NCBI GenBank assembly: GCA_964473745.1 | Contig: CAYYQE010000025.1 | Span: forward strand, 1 to 14,901 | DNA: 14,901 nucleotides | DNA from: JABJMC01 sp964473745 | GTDB taxonomy: Bacteria > Patescibacteriota > Gracilibacteria > UBA1369 > UBA12473 | Direction of reading: 5' to 3' | Shown: positions 1-6,258 of the stretch, piece by piece | How positions within the stretch are numbered: the first letter of the stretch is position 1 | How the letters are laid out: each line of letters opens with the position of its first letter | Notes under the pieces: generated by a model | What the model saw: only the letters and a program-made list of their open reading frames with translations | Databases searched by the model: none | Told to the model about the DNA's origin: nothing | Translations under genes and position numbers: made by a program

Positions 1-2
1 TT

Positions 3-323
3 GATCTTAAGAAGGCGGTGGAGGAAGTCTGGTCTATGTTGGATTCTGGGAATCGTTATGTGGAAGAGGAAAAACCATGGCAGCTGGCTAAGGAAGGTAA
101 TACAGCTAAATTAAAAGAAGTGATGTATGTGCTTTTGGAAGGGTTGCGACAAGCAAGCTGGATGATTGAGCCGTATATGCCCGAGGCCGCAGCCAAAATT
201 CGGACGCAGTTAGGAATTATGGAAGACGAAAATGAAGGTTTAGCTCTGCGGGAATGGGGACGCTTAAAAGAAGGCACCCAGGTTCAAAAAGGTGAAGCAT
301 TATTTCCTCGAATGGAGGAATAG
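3..323 (+). CDS. metG: Methionyl-tRNA synthetase, C-terminal part (5' truncated by window edge)
   Basis: The reading frame is open from base 3 to a TAG at 321-323, so this is the last 106 residues of a longer protein. It matches the helical anticodon-binding domain of MetRS, which recognises the CAU anticodon during charging of tRNA-Met. Visible landmarks are the NRYVEEEKPWQLAK block (the family's N-x-Y-hydrophobic-x-x-x-x-PW pattern), the later EPYMPEAAAKI segment and the closing G-x-x-V-x-x-x-x-x-LFPR motif. The protein ends directly after LFPRMEE, so no C-terminal EMAP/Trbp111-type tRNA-binding domain is present. It converges on the pilin operon with one base between the two stop codons and no terminator hairpin. 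The catalytic domain lies outside the window. Confidence 0.9.
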   Translation, partial: DLKKAVEEVWSMLDSGNRYVEEEKPWQLAKEGNTAKLKEVMYVLLEGLRQASWMIEPYMPEAAAKIRTQLGIMEDENEGLALREWGRLKEGTQVQKGEALFPRMEE

Positions 324-324
324 T

Positions 325-801
325 TTAGAGTGCTGTTTCATCTCCTTCGTCTGCGGCAGCTGCGGTTTCTTCAACAGCGGCTGGGTCAACCGTGAGCGTG
401 ATGCGGATGACGTTTTGAACAATAGCGTAGGAAAGAATTACGACAATTAATCCAATTATGGCCCAGGTCATACCTTTTTTAGCTTTTTGGATTTCCTCTT
501 CTTGTCCAAAGGCTTTGATGTAATTAAACCCACTTAGTATGATAAAAAAGACTGCTAAAATACCGGATATTTGAAGAAGGACAACCGCTACATCAGCGAC
601 AATATAAGTAATGGAGCGGTCGCTAAAATTAGCAGAAGGATTGTTTTCGTTATTTTCATAGACTTCCATGTAACCTTGGGGGGCGTAATCTGGGCGTAAA
701 TCTTGATCAACAGCGTAAGCCGCGTGAGCAACACTATGAAAAAATAGAGTACTCAAAGCGGTAAATAAAATTAAAGCAGAGATTTTTTTAAGGAAATTCA
801 T
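325..801 (-). CDS. T4SS-pilin-like two-helix membrane protein (pilin array gene 5)
   Basis: This is a 158-residue membrane protein and the last gene of the five-gene array. The chosen ATG (799-801) begins MNFLKKISAL and opens a good signal peptide ending near AHA-AYA at residues 25-30. A longer frame to 855 would add 18 residues inside the upstream gene and bury the signal peptide. After an extracytoplasmic segment rich in Asn and Tyr come two hydrophobic helices (about 69-94 and 111-133), joined by the charged loop GQEEEIQKAKKGM. That layout is typical of the CPR family annotated as type IV secretion system pilin (VirB2/TrbC-like). The C-terminus is an acidic/Ala tail (138-158). Only one base separates it from the stop of gene 4, implying translational coupling. 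Role as a pilin subunit or channel component is inferred from family only. Confidence 0.75.
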   Translation of the reverse strand: MNFLKKISALILFTALSTLFFHSVAHAAYAVDQDLRPDYAPQGYMEVYENNENNPSANFSDRSITYIVADVAVVLLQISGILAVFFIILSGFNYIKAFGQEEEIQKAKKGMTWAIIGLIVVILSYAIVQNVIRITLTVDPAAVEETAAAADEGDETAL

Positions 802-802
802 G

Positions 803-1270
803 TTAATCAAGGTCAAGGGTAGCGACACCGTAGATAATAGCGTAAGAAGCGGCAATTAATGCAATCCCGATAGCCGAATAAGACAGGATTCTTTTTCCTT
901 TAGAAATAGCTTCTTCATCGTCATTAGCTGCAACTAAAAGATAGCCAGCATAACAAATGGCAATAAAAACAAGAGTCCCGGCCAATGAAAGCGCGGTATT
1001 AATAAAAAACGGTAGAAAATCTTCGGTAATATGACCAGAAGGAAGGCTTACATTTCCTTGGTCAGTGTTGGCCTGAGGTGAGTTTTGAATTAGTTCAACT
1101 TGGTCTGGGAAAAGACACTCTAGTTTTTGGTCTGCGGTTAGGTTCGTTGGTTCGTCACAGGGATTAGTAACAGCTGTTTCGTCCGTGGCAAGGGCTAAGG
1201 GAATTACTAGAAACAAACTTAAAAATGCACCAAGTAAAAGAGAAGTGATAATGGTGGTGATTTTTTTCAT
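803..1270 (-). CDS. T4SS-pilin-like two-helix membrane protein (pilin array gene 4)
   Basis: This is a 155-residue paralogue of its neighbours. The ATG at 1268-1270 starts MKKITTIITS and gives a clean signal peptide ending around LALA-TD (residues 26-30). An in-frame extension to 1450 would add 60 residues lying wholly inside gene 3 and is rejected. The extracytoplasmic segment holds two cysteines (C38, C52) that could form a disulfide. Helix 1 spans about 91-115, the loop reads ANDDEEAISKGKR, and helix 2 spans about 129-151. The loop keeps the acidic-then-Lys-x-Lys pattern seen across the array. A 10-base gap separates it from gene 3, and no Shine-Dalgarno sequence is visible. Family assignment to T4SS_pilin rests on architecture. 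Confidence 0.75.
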   Translation of the reverse strand: MKKITTIITSLLLGAFLSLFLVIPLALATDETAVTNPCDEPTNLTADQKLECLFPDQVELIQNSPQANTDQGNVSLPSGHITEDFLPFFINTALSLAGTLVFIAICYAGYLLVAANDDEEAISKGKRILSYSAIGIALIAASYAIIYGVATLDLD

Positions 1271-1280
1271 AAAATTAAGA

Positions 1281-1763
1281 TTAGATATCTTCATAAGTAA
1301 CTTGTTCTTGCGAACCTTGTTCATAGCTCCCTTCGGGAAAAGCGAGAGTATTGATAATTGAAACAACGGCGTAAGCCAATAAGGTAATGACAAATCCGGC
1401 AATCGACCAAAGAGCAATACGTTTGGCTTCAGTAAGGCCTTCTTCTTCACCGTAAGAGGTTAAGAAGCGGATACCGGAATAAATTAGAGCTAAAAGAGCA
1501 AGCCCGGCGATAAGCCCCAAAAATCCGTTGATAAAGGTAGGAATAGCAGTGTCACGAAAGTATTCTTGAACATCTCGTCCGGATTCATCCTCACTAGGGC
1601 CCGGGAGCAAGTCTGGTTTAGGGATAACAGGAACGTGTACAGTTTCGGTGGCCTGGGCCGTTGGGACAATTTCTAGAGTTGAATAATGTAGAGGTGTCAA
1701 AAGTCCCATGGCCATAAATCCCAGAAAGCTTAAGAGCGTAATTTTTAGAAAGAGTTTTTTCAT
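1281..1763 (-). CDS. T4SS-pilin-like two-helix membrane protein (pilin array gene 3)
   Basis: This is a 160-residue protein beginning MKKLFLKITL, with a signal peptide that probably ends at AQA-TE (residues 36-40). A Pro-rich stretch (VPVIPKPDLLPGP, 45-57) and an acidic segment precede helix 1 (about 77-101). The loop TSYGEEEGLTEAKRI carries the array's acidic-to-basic signature, and helix 2 spans about 118-140. The tail is acidic and Gln-rich. The start overlaps the stop of gene 2 by one base (TAATG), strong evidence for one transcript with coupled translation. Closest in layout to genes 1 and 5. A secreted pilin-like or channel-forming role is inferred from the family; no specific partner is visible. 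Confidence 0.78.
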   Translation of the reverse strand: MKKLFLKITLLSFLGFMAMGLLTPLHYSTLEIVPTAQATETVHVPVIPKPDLLPGPSEDESGRDVQEYFRDTAIPTFINGFLGLIAGLALLALIYSGIRFLTSYGEEEGLTEAKRIALWSIAGFVITLLAYAVVSIINTLAFPEGSYEQGSQEQVTYEDI

Positions 1764-2434
1764 TAATTAAAGAAAGTAGGGTTGATAGTGTAAAGAATCA
1801 GAGCAGATAGGAATAAAATAACCAGTCCCGCTAAAGATTGCATGATGCGGGTTTTGGCGGACCCAACGCTTTCGCCGGAACCTTGATCTGCGGAAATTTG
1901 AATACCACTAATTACAATTACTAAAACCGCAATAATCCCCACAATACTGGCCGCCCAGCGGTAAAGAATGGCAATGTAGGTTTTTAAAAGGCCGGTGCCA
2001 GAAGTGCCAATTAAGACTTGGACGTAAGAACAGATAGCGCCGGTAGGGCATTCAGCGGGGTAGGGTGTGTACATCCAATCAGAAGAGCCTTCTTCGACCT
2101 CCACGGCATCCTCTGACCAGCCAGAGCCATTCGCTGCGTCGGGATCCCAGCCCCCGGTGGTGCCATCAGCACTATATGCACATTTATATTTTAAGAAAAT
2201 CTGACTAATCGTAATCCCATTTTCGTCTACTAACACTTCATCAAAGGCTGAGATTGGTTCGTTTAGTACGGTGACAATATAACTTCCGTCTGGGACGTTC
2301 ATGACATTTTTTGTAGCAGCATCTAGTGAATCGCTAGTACAGGTTGGGTCAGCCGCGTAGACTGTCCCAATAGAAAGACCTAATAGCAGTCCTAATAAGA
2401 CAAGAAATCCACAAGTTTTTTTGATTATTGTCAT
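1763..2434 (-). CDS. Enlarged T4SS-pilin-like membrane protein with cysteine-bearing ectodomain (pilin array gene 2)
   Basis: At 223 residues this is the largest member of the array. The signal peptide MTIIKKTCGF...VYAADP is probably cut after YAA (about residue 28). The extra length is an ectodomain of about 130 residues with four cysteines (C32, C85, C129, C135) plus Gly/Trp-rich turns such as GGWDP and GSGWSED, which suggest a folded, disulfide-bonded domain outside the membrane. Two helices follow at about 160-181 and 198-217. The loop between them, SADQGSGESVGSAKTRI, is a diverged form of the paralogues' charged loop. The start overlaps gene 1 by four bases (ATGA). It may be a tip or adhesin variant of the pilin, but that is speculation from size and cysteines. 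Confidence 0.7.
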   Translation of the reverse strand: MTIIKKTCGFLVLLGLLLGLSIGTVYAADPTCTSDSLDAATKNVMNVPDGSYIVTVLNEPISAFDEVLVDENGITISQIFLKYKCAYSADGTTGGWDPDAANGSGWSEDAVEVEEGSSDWMYTPYPAECPTGAICSYVQVLIGTSGTGLLKTYIAILYRWAASIVGIIAVLVIVISGIQISADQGSGESVGSAKTRIMQSLAGLVILFLSALILYTINPTFFN

Positions 2435-2871
2435 GATGCTCCAGGTAAATAGAATAAGGATTGGACAAAACGAACGATAATGTACGCAAACATCGAAATC
2501 ACCAGACCGAAAATGGCCGTGGTTAAAACGTCTTTTCCTTTTTGCAGGAGATGCTCTTCTCCTTGAGAAACAATCATCATTAGACCACCAACAATAATTA
2601 GGATCATGGCAATAGTTCCGATGACTCTGGTAATAAAATTAACTATATCTAGGATAAAGCCGACTACTGGAGATTCATCATTTAAATAACTTTGGCCCTG
2701 TCCTTCTCCGTCAGTGTCGGTAGTGATAGAAAGAATGCTTCCAATGTCAAAAGTGTCACTATCTTTATCTCCTACTTCTACTGTAATTTCTGTCGCTGTC
2801 GCTAATTGGGGCACGAGAATTACTCCTAACAGGAGACAACCAAGGAGTTTTTTAAATTTGAGTAATTTCAT
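2431..2871 (-). CDS. T4SS-pilin-like two-helix membrane protein (pilin array gene 1, operon head)
   Basis: This is the first gene of the array, 146 residues long. It has a basic N-terminus (MKLLKFKKLL) and a signal peptide ending near LATA-TE (residues 23-28). The short acidic ectodomain is rich in Asp, Thr and Gly (34-68). Helix 1 spans about 79-102, the loop SQGEEHLLQKGKDV carries the conserved GEE...K-x-K signature, and helix 2 spans about 116-137. The ATG lies about 18 bases downstream of the predicted transcription start of a near-consensus promoter, so this start is well supported. It ends in TGA overlapping the ATG of gene 2. Function in a secretion or pilus apparatus is inferred from the family. 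Confidence 0.77.
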   Translation of the reverse strand: MKLLKFKKLLGCLLLGVILVPQLATATEITVEVGDKDSDTFDIGSILSITTDTDGEGQGQSYLNDESPVVGFILDIVNFITRVIGTIAMILIIVGGLMMIVSQGEEHLLQKGKDVLTTAIFGLVISMFAYIIVRFVQSLFYLPGAS

Positions 2872-2895
2872 GTGTGAAGTTAATTATTTCTTATT

Positions 2896-2924
2896 ATTAT
2901 ACCAGAAATTAAGGTTAGAGGCAA
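2896..2924 (-). promoter_or_regulatory. Sigma70-type promoter of the pilin array
   Basis: On the minus strand the order is TTGCCT (2919-2924), a 17-base spacer, then TATAAT (2896-2901) preceded by TGG, which is an extended -10. The predicted start near 2889 leaves a leader of about 18 bases before the ATG of pilin gene 1. This is one of the best promoters in the window. Confidence 0.85.
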
Positions 2925-3187
2925 TGGTTCATGAGGTGGTGAGGGGAAGGTTTTAGGATTTGCATTCCAGAGAGGAATTGGGTATAAGAATAGGGCTGTT
3001 AATCTGGGGCTGTAGCCTCTCCTCCGGAGACTAGGTGCGCCTCCACTGCAATTGATAACTCGGGACAAGTGGCTTCGCCACTTCTGATTTCTTCGCTCGA
3101 ATCGCTTGAGTGAGCAAGCTCCCTCCGCGTTTCTCGCTTCGAAATCGATCGTTTCGCGATCTTGTCCCTCCTTTTTATTCCGATTAC
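2925..3187. other. GC-rich intergenic stretch without a gene, rich in inverted repeats
   Basis: No credible protein gene lies between the pilin promoter and tRNA-Ala. Rows 3001-3180 count about 53% G+C, higher than the sampled coding rows (about 37-50%), which is unusual for a spacer. It contains an 11-base copy of the tRNA-Ala 5' end (3006-3016), a TCTCC/GGAGA hairpin (3018-3030), and the dyad-bounded element at 3062-3168. A minus-strand frame through here and the antisense of the tRNA is a known kind of false gene and is not called. Confidence 0.6.
3062..3168. repeat. Dyad-bounded structured element (candidate ncRNA or dispersed repeat)
   Basis: The ends are perfect 8-base inverted repeats, GGGACAAG (3062-3069) and CTTGTCCC (3161-3168). 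Inside are a 7-bp hairpin AAGTGGC-ttc-GCCACTT (3067-3083), a GCTTG/CAAGC hairpin (3104-3119) and a CGAAA/TTTCG hairpin (3140-3156, alternative pairing GATCG/CGATC). Two imperfect direct repeats, TCGCTCGAATCG and TCGCTTCGAAATCG, lie about 42 bases apart. On the plus strand a T-rich tract (3172-3178) follows, 9-20 bases ahead of tRNA-Ala. It could be a folded RNA or a copy of a dispersed genomic repeat; the sequence alone cannot decide. Confidence 0.45.
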
Positions 3188-3264
3188 GGGGCTGTAGCTC
3201 AGTTGGCCAGAGCGCTCGCATGGCATGCGAGAGGTCAAGGGTTCGAATCCCTTCAGCTCCACCA
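3188..3264 (+). tRNA. tRNA-Ala (GGC anticodon), CCA encoded
   Basis: A complete cloverleaf is visible. The acceptor arm GGGGCTG pairs with CAGCTCC and includes the G3:U70 wobble pair that marks tRNA-Ala for alanyl-tRNA synthetase. The anticodon stem is CTCGC/GCGAG around loop ATGGCAT, giving anticodon GGC at 3222-3224. The T arm carries GGTTCGAATCC. The discriminator A and the 3' CCA are encoded in the DNA (3261-3264). Confidence 0.98.
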
Positions 3265-3268
3265 GATC

Positions 3269-3297
3269 TTGATTTAAATTGGGGTTTGTTTTATAAT
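3269..3297 (+). promoter_or_regulatory. Sigma70-type promoter for the orphan gene at 3326
   Basis: TTGATT (3269-3274), a 17-base spacer and TATAAT (3292-3297) start five bases after the tRNA CCA end. The predicted start near 3304 leaves about 22 bases before the ATG, so the downstream gene need not depend on tRNA read-through. Confidence 0.75.
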
Positions 3298-3325
3298 TTT
3301 TCCCTTATTATAAAAAGTGTTTTTT

Positions 3326-4021
3326 ATGGAGAATGATAATTTAGATTTGGCGGCGTTTTCTGAGTTTATTGATGATGCGGATAAGCATCATTCAGTATCA
3401 CCCGAGGTTGTTGCATGTTTGCGTCAGATTTTTGATATTACTACCGCTTTTCAGTCACGATTACAAGATGCAACAGATACGGATAATGATGATTTAGAAA
3501 ATTATTTGCGAGATGGGACGTATAGTCATCATATTGGTGTTGAATGGCAAAATATAAATATGGGAATTCGTTATATTGTTTTAAGACTTAGAAATCGTGT
3601 TGAGAGATTATTTGGTCTTATGCTTGAAGTGGACGAGGTCACAGAATTGCATATTGGTTTACAGCCTCACCCTTATTTTACAGTAGGGCGATCTAGAATT
3701 GCTTTTGCAGATGATAGTTGGGGTGCGGAAAGTAGTGTTAGGGAGGCTCATGACAAATTAGGACTTGAAAATGTAGAATGTGAAAACCTGGAATCATTTT
3801 CTGATATTATTCGTCGAATACAAAACCCTCTTGTAGTTGTGGTACATCTTTTAACTTTAATGGTAGCCGTATTTAATCCTTGGGCCGTGAAAAAAAAGGG
3901 TGAAACTATGGATTGGATGTTGGCTAAAAATCGAACTCCGATGGAATTGCTTAAAGAGTTTGTGGAGAGTTTAGAAAAGTCGGCAGATCAATTAGGTGTT
4001 GATGTCAAAAGCGGAGTTTAG
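3326..4021 (+). CDS. Orphan protein of unknown function, 231 residues
   Basis: I do not recognise this protein. ATG at 3326 (MENDNLDLAA) is preferred over an in-frame GTG at 3317, because it fits the promoter spacing and avoids a stray MFF prefix; no Shine-Dalgarno sequence is seen at either. The N-terminal half is acidic (FSEFIDDADKHH, then DTDNDDLENY at 51-60). A basic helix follows (about 80-96, RYIVLRLRNRVERL). A hydrophobic stretch at about 169-185 (LVVVVHLLTLMVAV) could be one membrane segment or a buried helix. The C-terminus looks like an amphipathic helix (205-222). By my count rows 3361-4020 are 37% G+C, below pilT (about 42%) and ftsQ, so a different history is possible. It converges on pilT with 10 bases between stop codons and no terminator. 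Confidence 0.72.
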   Translation: MENDNLDLAAFSEFIDDADKHHSVSPEVVACLRQIFDITTAFQSRLQDATDTDNDDLENYLRDGTYSHHIGVEWQNINMGIRYIVLRLRNRVERLFGLMLEVDEVTELHIGLQPHPYFTVGRSRIAFADDSWGAESSVREAHDKLGLENVECENLESFSDIIRRIQNPLVVVVHLLTLMVAVFNPWAVKKKGETMDWMLAKNRTPMELLKEFVESLEKSADQLGVDVKSGV

Positions 4022-4031
4022 TATTTGCACA

Positions 4032-5087
4032 TTATTCCGTCCTGTCTGGTGCATACTCACTAAGTATTTCCTTGGTGATTAGTTTTTCTTTGTGAAGTTC
4101 TTTAAGAGCGTGTTCCATGGTTTGCATGCCTTCTCTACGGTTAGTTTCGATAACTGAATCGATTTGGTGGGTATGACCCTTACGGATTAAATTGCGAACA
4201 GCGTGATTGGAACGCAAAATCTCGCAAGCAGCGATTCGTTTAGTGTTGTTAACAGTTTCTTTTTCAGCAGGAAGGAGTTGTTGCCAAATAACGGCTTCTA
4301 AAGTTTCGGAAACCTGTGCTCTGACCTGTTGTTGTTGATCGGAAGGGAAAACATCAATAATACGATCAATGGCTTTGCCCGCGCCGCTGGTATGAAGTGT
4401 GGAAAAAATTAGGTGACCAGTTTCAGCGGCGGTGATAGCCAGCGAAATTGTTTCTAAATCACGCATTTCTCCGACCAAAATCACATCTGGATCTTCACGT
4501 AGTCCAGATCTTAAAGCGTCTTGAAAGCTGGATGTGTGTGTTCCTACTTCTCGTTGTTCGATGATGGATTCTTGGTTTTCGTGGATAAATTCAATAGGAT
4601 CTTCAATGGTTATAATGTGCTTTTTTTGATTTTTGTTAATTTCGTGAATAAGGGCGGCTAGAGTAGAAGATTTTCCGCATCCAGTAGGCCCAGTAATCAG
4701 AACTAATCCTTGTTTTAGTTTAGTTAGATCTTTTAGACTTTCGGGAAGTTGTAGTTCATCTAGGGTGAGTGGATTTTCTGGGATGACCCGAAAAACAGCA
4801 CTTGTGCCTTTGCGTTGCCGAAAAATGTTTACGCGAAAGCGTCCAATTCCTGGGGCGGCAACGCTCCCATCCACATCAGTACTTTTCTTGATTTTTAATT
4901 GAAGTGATTCCGGCAAAATATTACTTAAATATTGTTCTACCATGCTTGTATCAAGAACAGGATGTTCTTTGATGGGAACAAGTTCACCGTTTACACGCAA
5001 AATCGGTTGAGCTCCGCTCCCTAGATAGAGATCTGAAGCGCGATACTCAATAGCGGTTTTAAGTAGTTTTTGAATAGTTTCTGGCAT
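4032..5087 (-). CDS. pilT: PilT-type twitching motility ATPase
   Basis: This 351-residue hexameric secretion ATPase powers retraction of type IV pili at the inner face of the membrane; its length matches the PilT family. The N-terminal PAS-like domain has the typical opening, with ASDLYLGSG at 17-25 and LRVNGEL at 30-36. The RecA-like core has Walker A GPTGCGKSS (133-141), the Asp box TIEDPIEF (160-167), Walker B DPDVILVGEMRD (199-210) and the His box HLIFSTLHTS (225-234). Late in the protein HAVRNLIRKG (295-304) is the AIRNLIR-type motif characteristic of PilT retraction ATPases rather than PilB extension ATPases. It is the last gene of a three-gene minus-strand unit, 25 bases after the TPR/pilin-like gene. 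No pilB, pilC or pilin-platform genes lie in the window. Confidence 0.94.
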   Translation of the reverse strand: MPETIQKLLKTAIEYRASDLYLGSGAQPILRVNGELVPIKEHPVLDTSMVEQYLSNILPESLQLKIKKSTDVDGSVAAPGIGRFRVNIFRQRKGTSAVFRVIPENPLTLDELQLPESLKDLTKLKQGLVLITGPTGCGKSSTLAALIHEINKNQKKHIITIEDPIEFIHENQESIIEQREVGTHTSSFQDALRSGLREDPDVILVGEMRDLETISLAITAAETGHLIFSTLHTSGAGKAIDRIIDVFPSDQQQQVRAQVSETLEAVIWQQLLPAEKETVNNTKRIAACEILRSNHAVRNLIRKGHTHQIDSVIETNRREGMQTMEHALKELHKEKLITKEILSEYAPDRTE

Positions 5088-5112
5088 TTGATGTTTGTTT
5101 TGGGATCGCTAT

Positions 5113-6234
5113 TTAACTACGAGGAACACGAACGCGTTCTTCAGTTTCAACCTCCTCAACCTCAGTTTCAACCTCAACCTCAACCTCAACCTCAACCTCA
5201 GCCTCGGCGGCGTGAGTTAGATATTCCTCTTCGGTCATATCCGTGGTGAGGATGGTTACGTTTTCTTGAGTGACATCATTATAGTCTGTGTAAGTGAGAA
5301 TATTTTCTCCAGTTGACCAAGGACTAAATGATCCGTCTTCGTTTTCAAATTCAGCGCTTAAAATGTAAGCTTGTCCTGGACCAAGGTCAGTGTCATAAAC
5401 AGCATAAACATAGGCTTTGTTTTCAAGCGGAGCACTGGGAAGTTCTTCTAATAGTTCTTCATCAATCAGAACAGTAAGAATTTCTTCAACCGAAGGGTAT
5501 TGTTTGTGATTTTCGTAATATTGGATCAAGGCTTCTTCTACTTCGGATAAGTCAGTTAGTCGTTGCGTGTTGCGTGTTTCCGCATCGTTTTTGATTTCTG
5601 CGGCCACTTCTTCCTCAAGCACTATTTCCTCTTCAACAAGTTCTTCGTCGATTACTACTTCTTCTTCAGTTAATACTTCTTCTTCGATTACTTCCTCAAT
5701 AGGTTTTTCATCTGTTTCGTCCAAAGAAACTTCTAAATCATCATCATTTTTGAAAAATGCTTGATATGCGTAAACTCCTCCAATACCAAAGGCGACCAGT
5801 ACGAGTAAAATAACCACATTAATAATAATTGAATGGGGGTGCGCTGGCTCTTCCGCTACTGGTTCGGATGGAGTAGGTTCTTCTGAAATAACAGTTTCTG
5901 GTAAGGGTGGTTCAGCTTCTGGCGTGATTGTAGGTTCAGAGGGGATTATTGGTTCAAGCGTTTCCGGTTCCGGTGCGACTTCTGGAGTCTCATCACGACC
6001 AGTGGCTTCTAAATTCGGAGCTTGGTTATCTGGTGGTGGGGGAGTTGGCTCAAAAGTTGGTTCTTCCGCGGCTCCTAACCCTTCATTAGCTTTTTTCAAA
6101 AGATCTTGAGCAATGCTATTGTCGGGCGAGAGTTGTAAGATTTCTTCACAACCTTGTTTTACTTTTGCAAACTCTCCGTTCACAAACCAAGTTTGGATCT
6201 GTTTAAGAGCGTTTTCTAGTGCATTTTCTTCCAT
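5113..6234 (-). CDS. Single-pass membrane protein with TPR-like cytoplasmic end and pilin/pseudopilin-like ectodomain
   Basis: The 373-residue protein has an unusual modular layout. Residues 1-55 form a TPR-like helical pair (WFVNGEFAKVKQGCEEILQ then a PDNSIAQDLLKKA pattern). Residues 57-134 are a Pro/Glu/Thr-rich linker. A transmembrane helix spans about 135-160. Residues 164-215 are extremely acidic (Glu/Val runs). The segment 216-250 (NDAETRNTQRLTDLSEVEEALIQYYENHKQYPS) resembles the region after the N-terminal helix in type II/IV pseudopilins, followed by a beta-type domain (270-332). The C-terminus carries an (EV)n tract encoded by a hexamer repeat, then a basic RVRVPRS end. Sitting directly upstream of pilT, it could be a pilus assembly adaptor with its TPR end in the cytoplasm. 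No prepilin peptidase site is present, so it is probably not a canonical pilin. Function is inferred. Confidence 0.75.
   Translation of the reverse strand: MEENALENALKQIQTWFVNGEFAKVKQGCEEILQLSPDNSIAQDLLKKANEGLGAAEEPTFEPTPPPPDNQAPNLEATGRDETPEVAPEPETLEPIIPSEPTITPEAEPPLPETVISEEPTPSEPVAEEPAHPHSIIINVVILLVLVAFGIGGVYAYQAFFKNDDDLEVSLDETDEKPIEEVIEEEVLTEEEVVIDEELVEEEIVLEEEVAAEIKNDAETRNTQRLTDLSEVEEALIQYYENHKQYPSVEEILTVLIDEELLEELPSAPLENKAYVYAVYDTDLGPGQAYILSAEFENEDGSFSPWSTGENILTYTDYNDVTQENVTILTTDMTEEEYLTHAAEAEVEVEVEVEVETEVEEVETEERVRVPRS
5168..5200 (-). repeat. Hexanucleotide tandem repeat coding for Glu-Val
   Basis: The plus strand reads TCAACC five and a half times without error (5168-5200), and a shorter, broken run lies just before it. 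On the coding strand it encodes alternating Glu and Val near residues 345-357 of the TPR/pilin-like protein. The unit is six bases, so slippage changes length by two residues without a frameshift. Confidence 0.9.
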
Positions 6235-6258
6235 AGTTTTTGTTTTTAGATAGTAAGA

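Noticed and set aside
803..1450. Longer start for pilin array gene 4 (60 extra residues) and similarly for gene 5 (18 extra)
   Set aside because: The extensions lie inside upstream genes and push a clear signal peptide into the interior of the protein.
2826..2871. LLGC lipobox-like sequence in pilin array gene 1
   Set aside because: The cysteine lies within the hydrophobic core of the signal sequence at residue 12, too early and without the residues expected before a lipoprotein cysteine.
2880..3221. Minus-strand 113-codon frame across the tRNA and pilin promoter
   Set aside because: It overlaps the tRNA and the best promoter in the window, and has a composition expected of random GC-rich DNA.
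2999..3262. Minus-strand 87-codon frame containing GFEPLTSRMPCERSGQLSYSP
   Set aside because: That peptide is the antisense translation of the tRNA-Ala gene, a recurrent false annotation in databases; the rest covers the hairpin-rich spacer.
5567..5764. Plus-strand Ser-rich frame
   Set aside because: It is the complement of the Glu-rich stalk of the TPR/pilin-like protein: GAA/GAG codons read backwards as TTC/CTC and serine codons.
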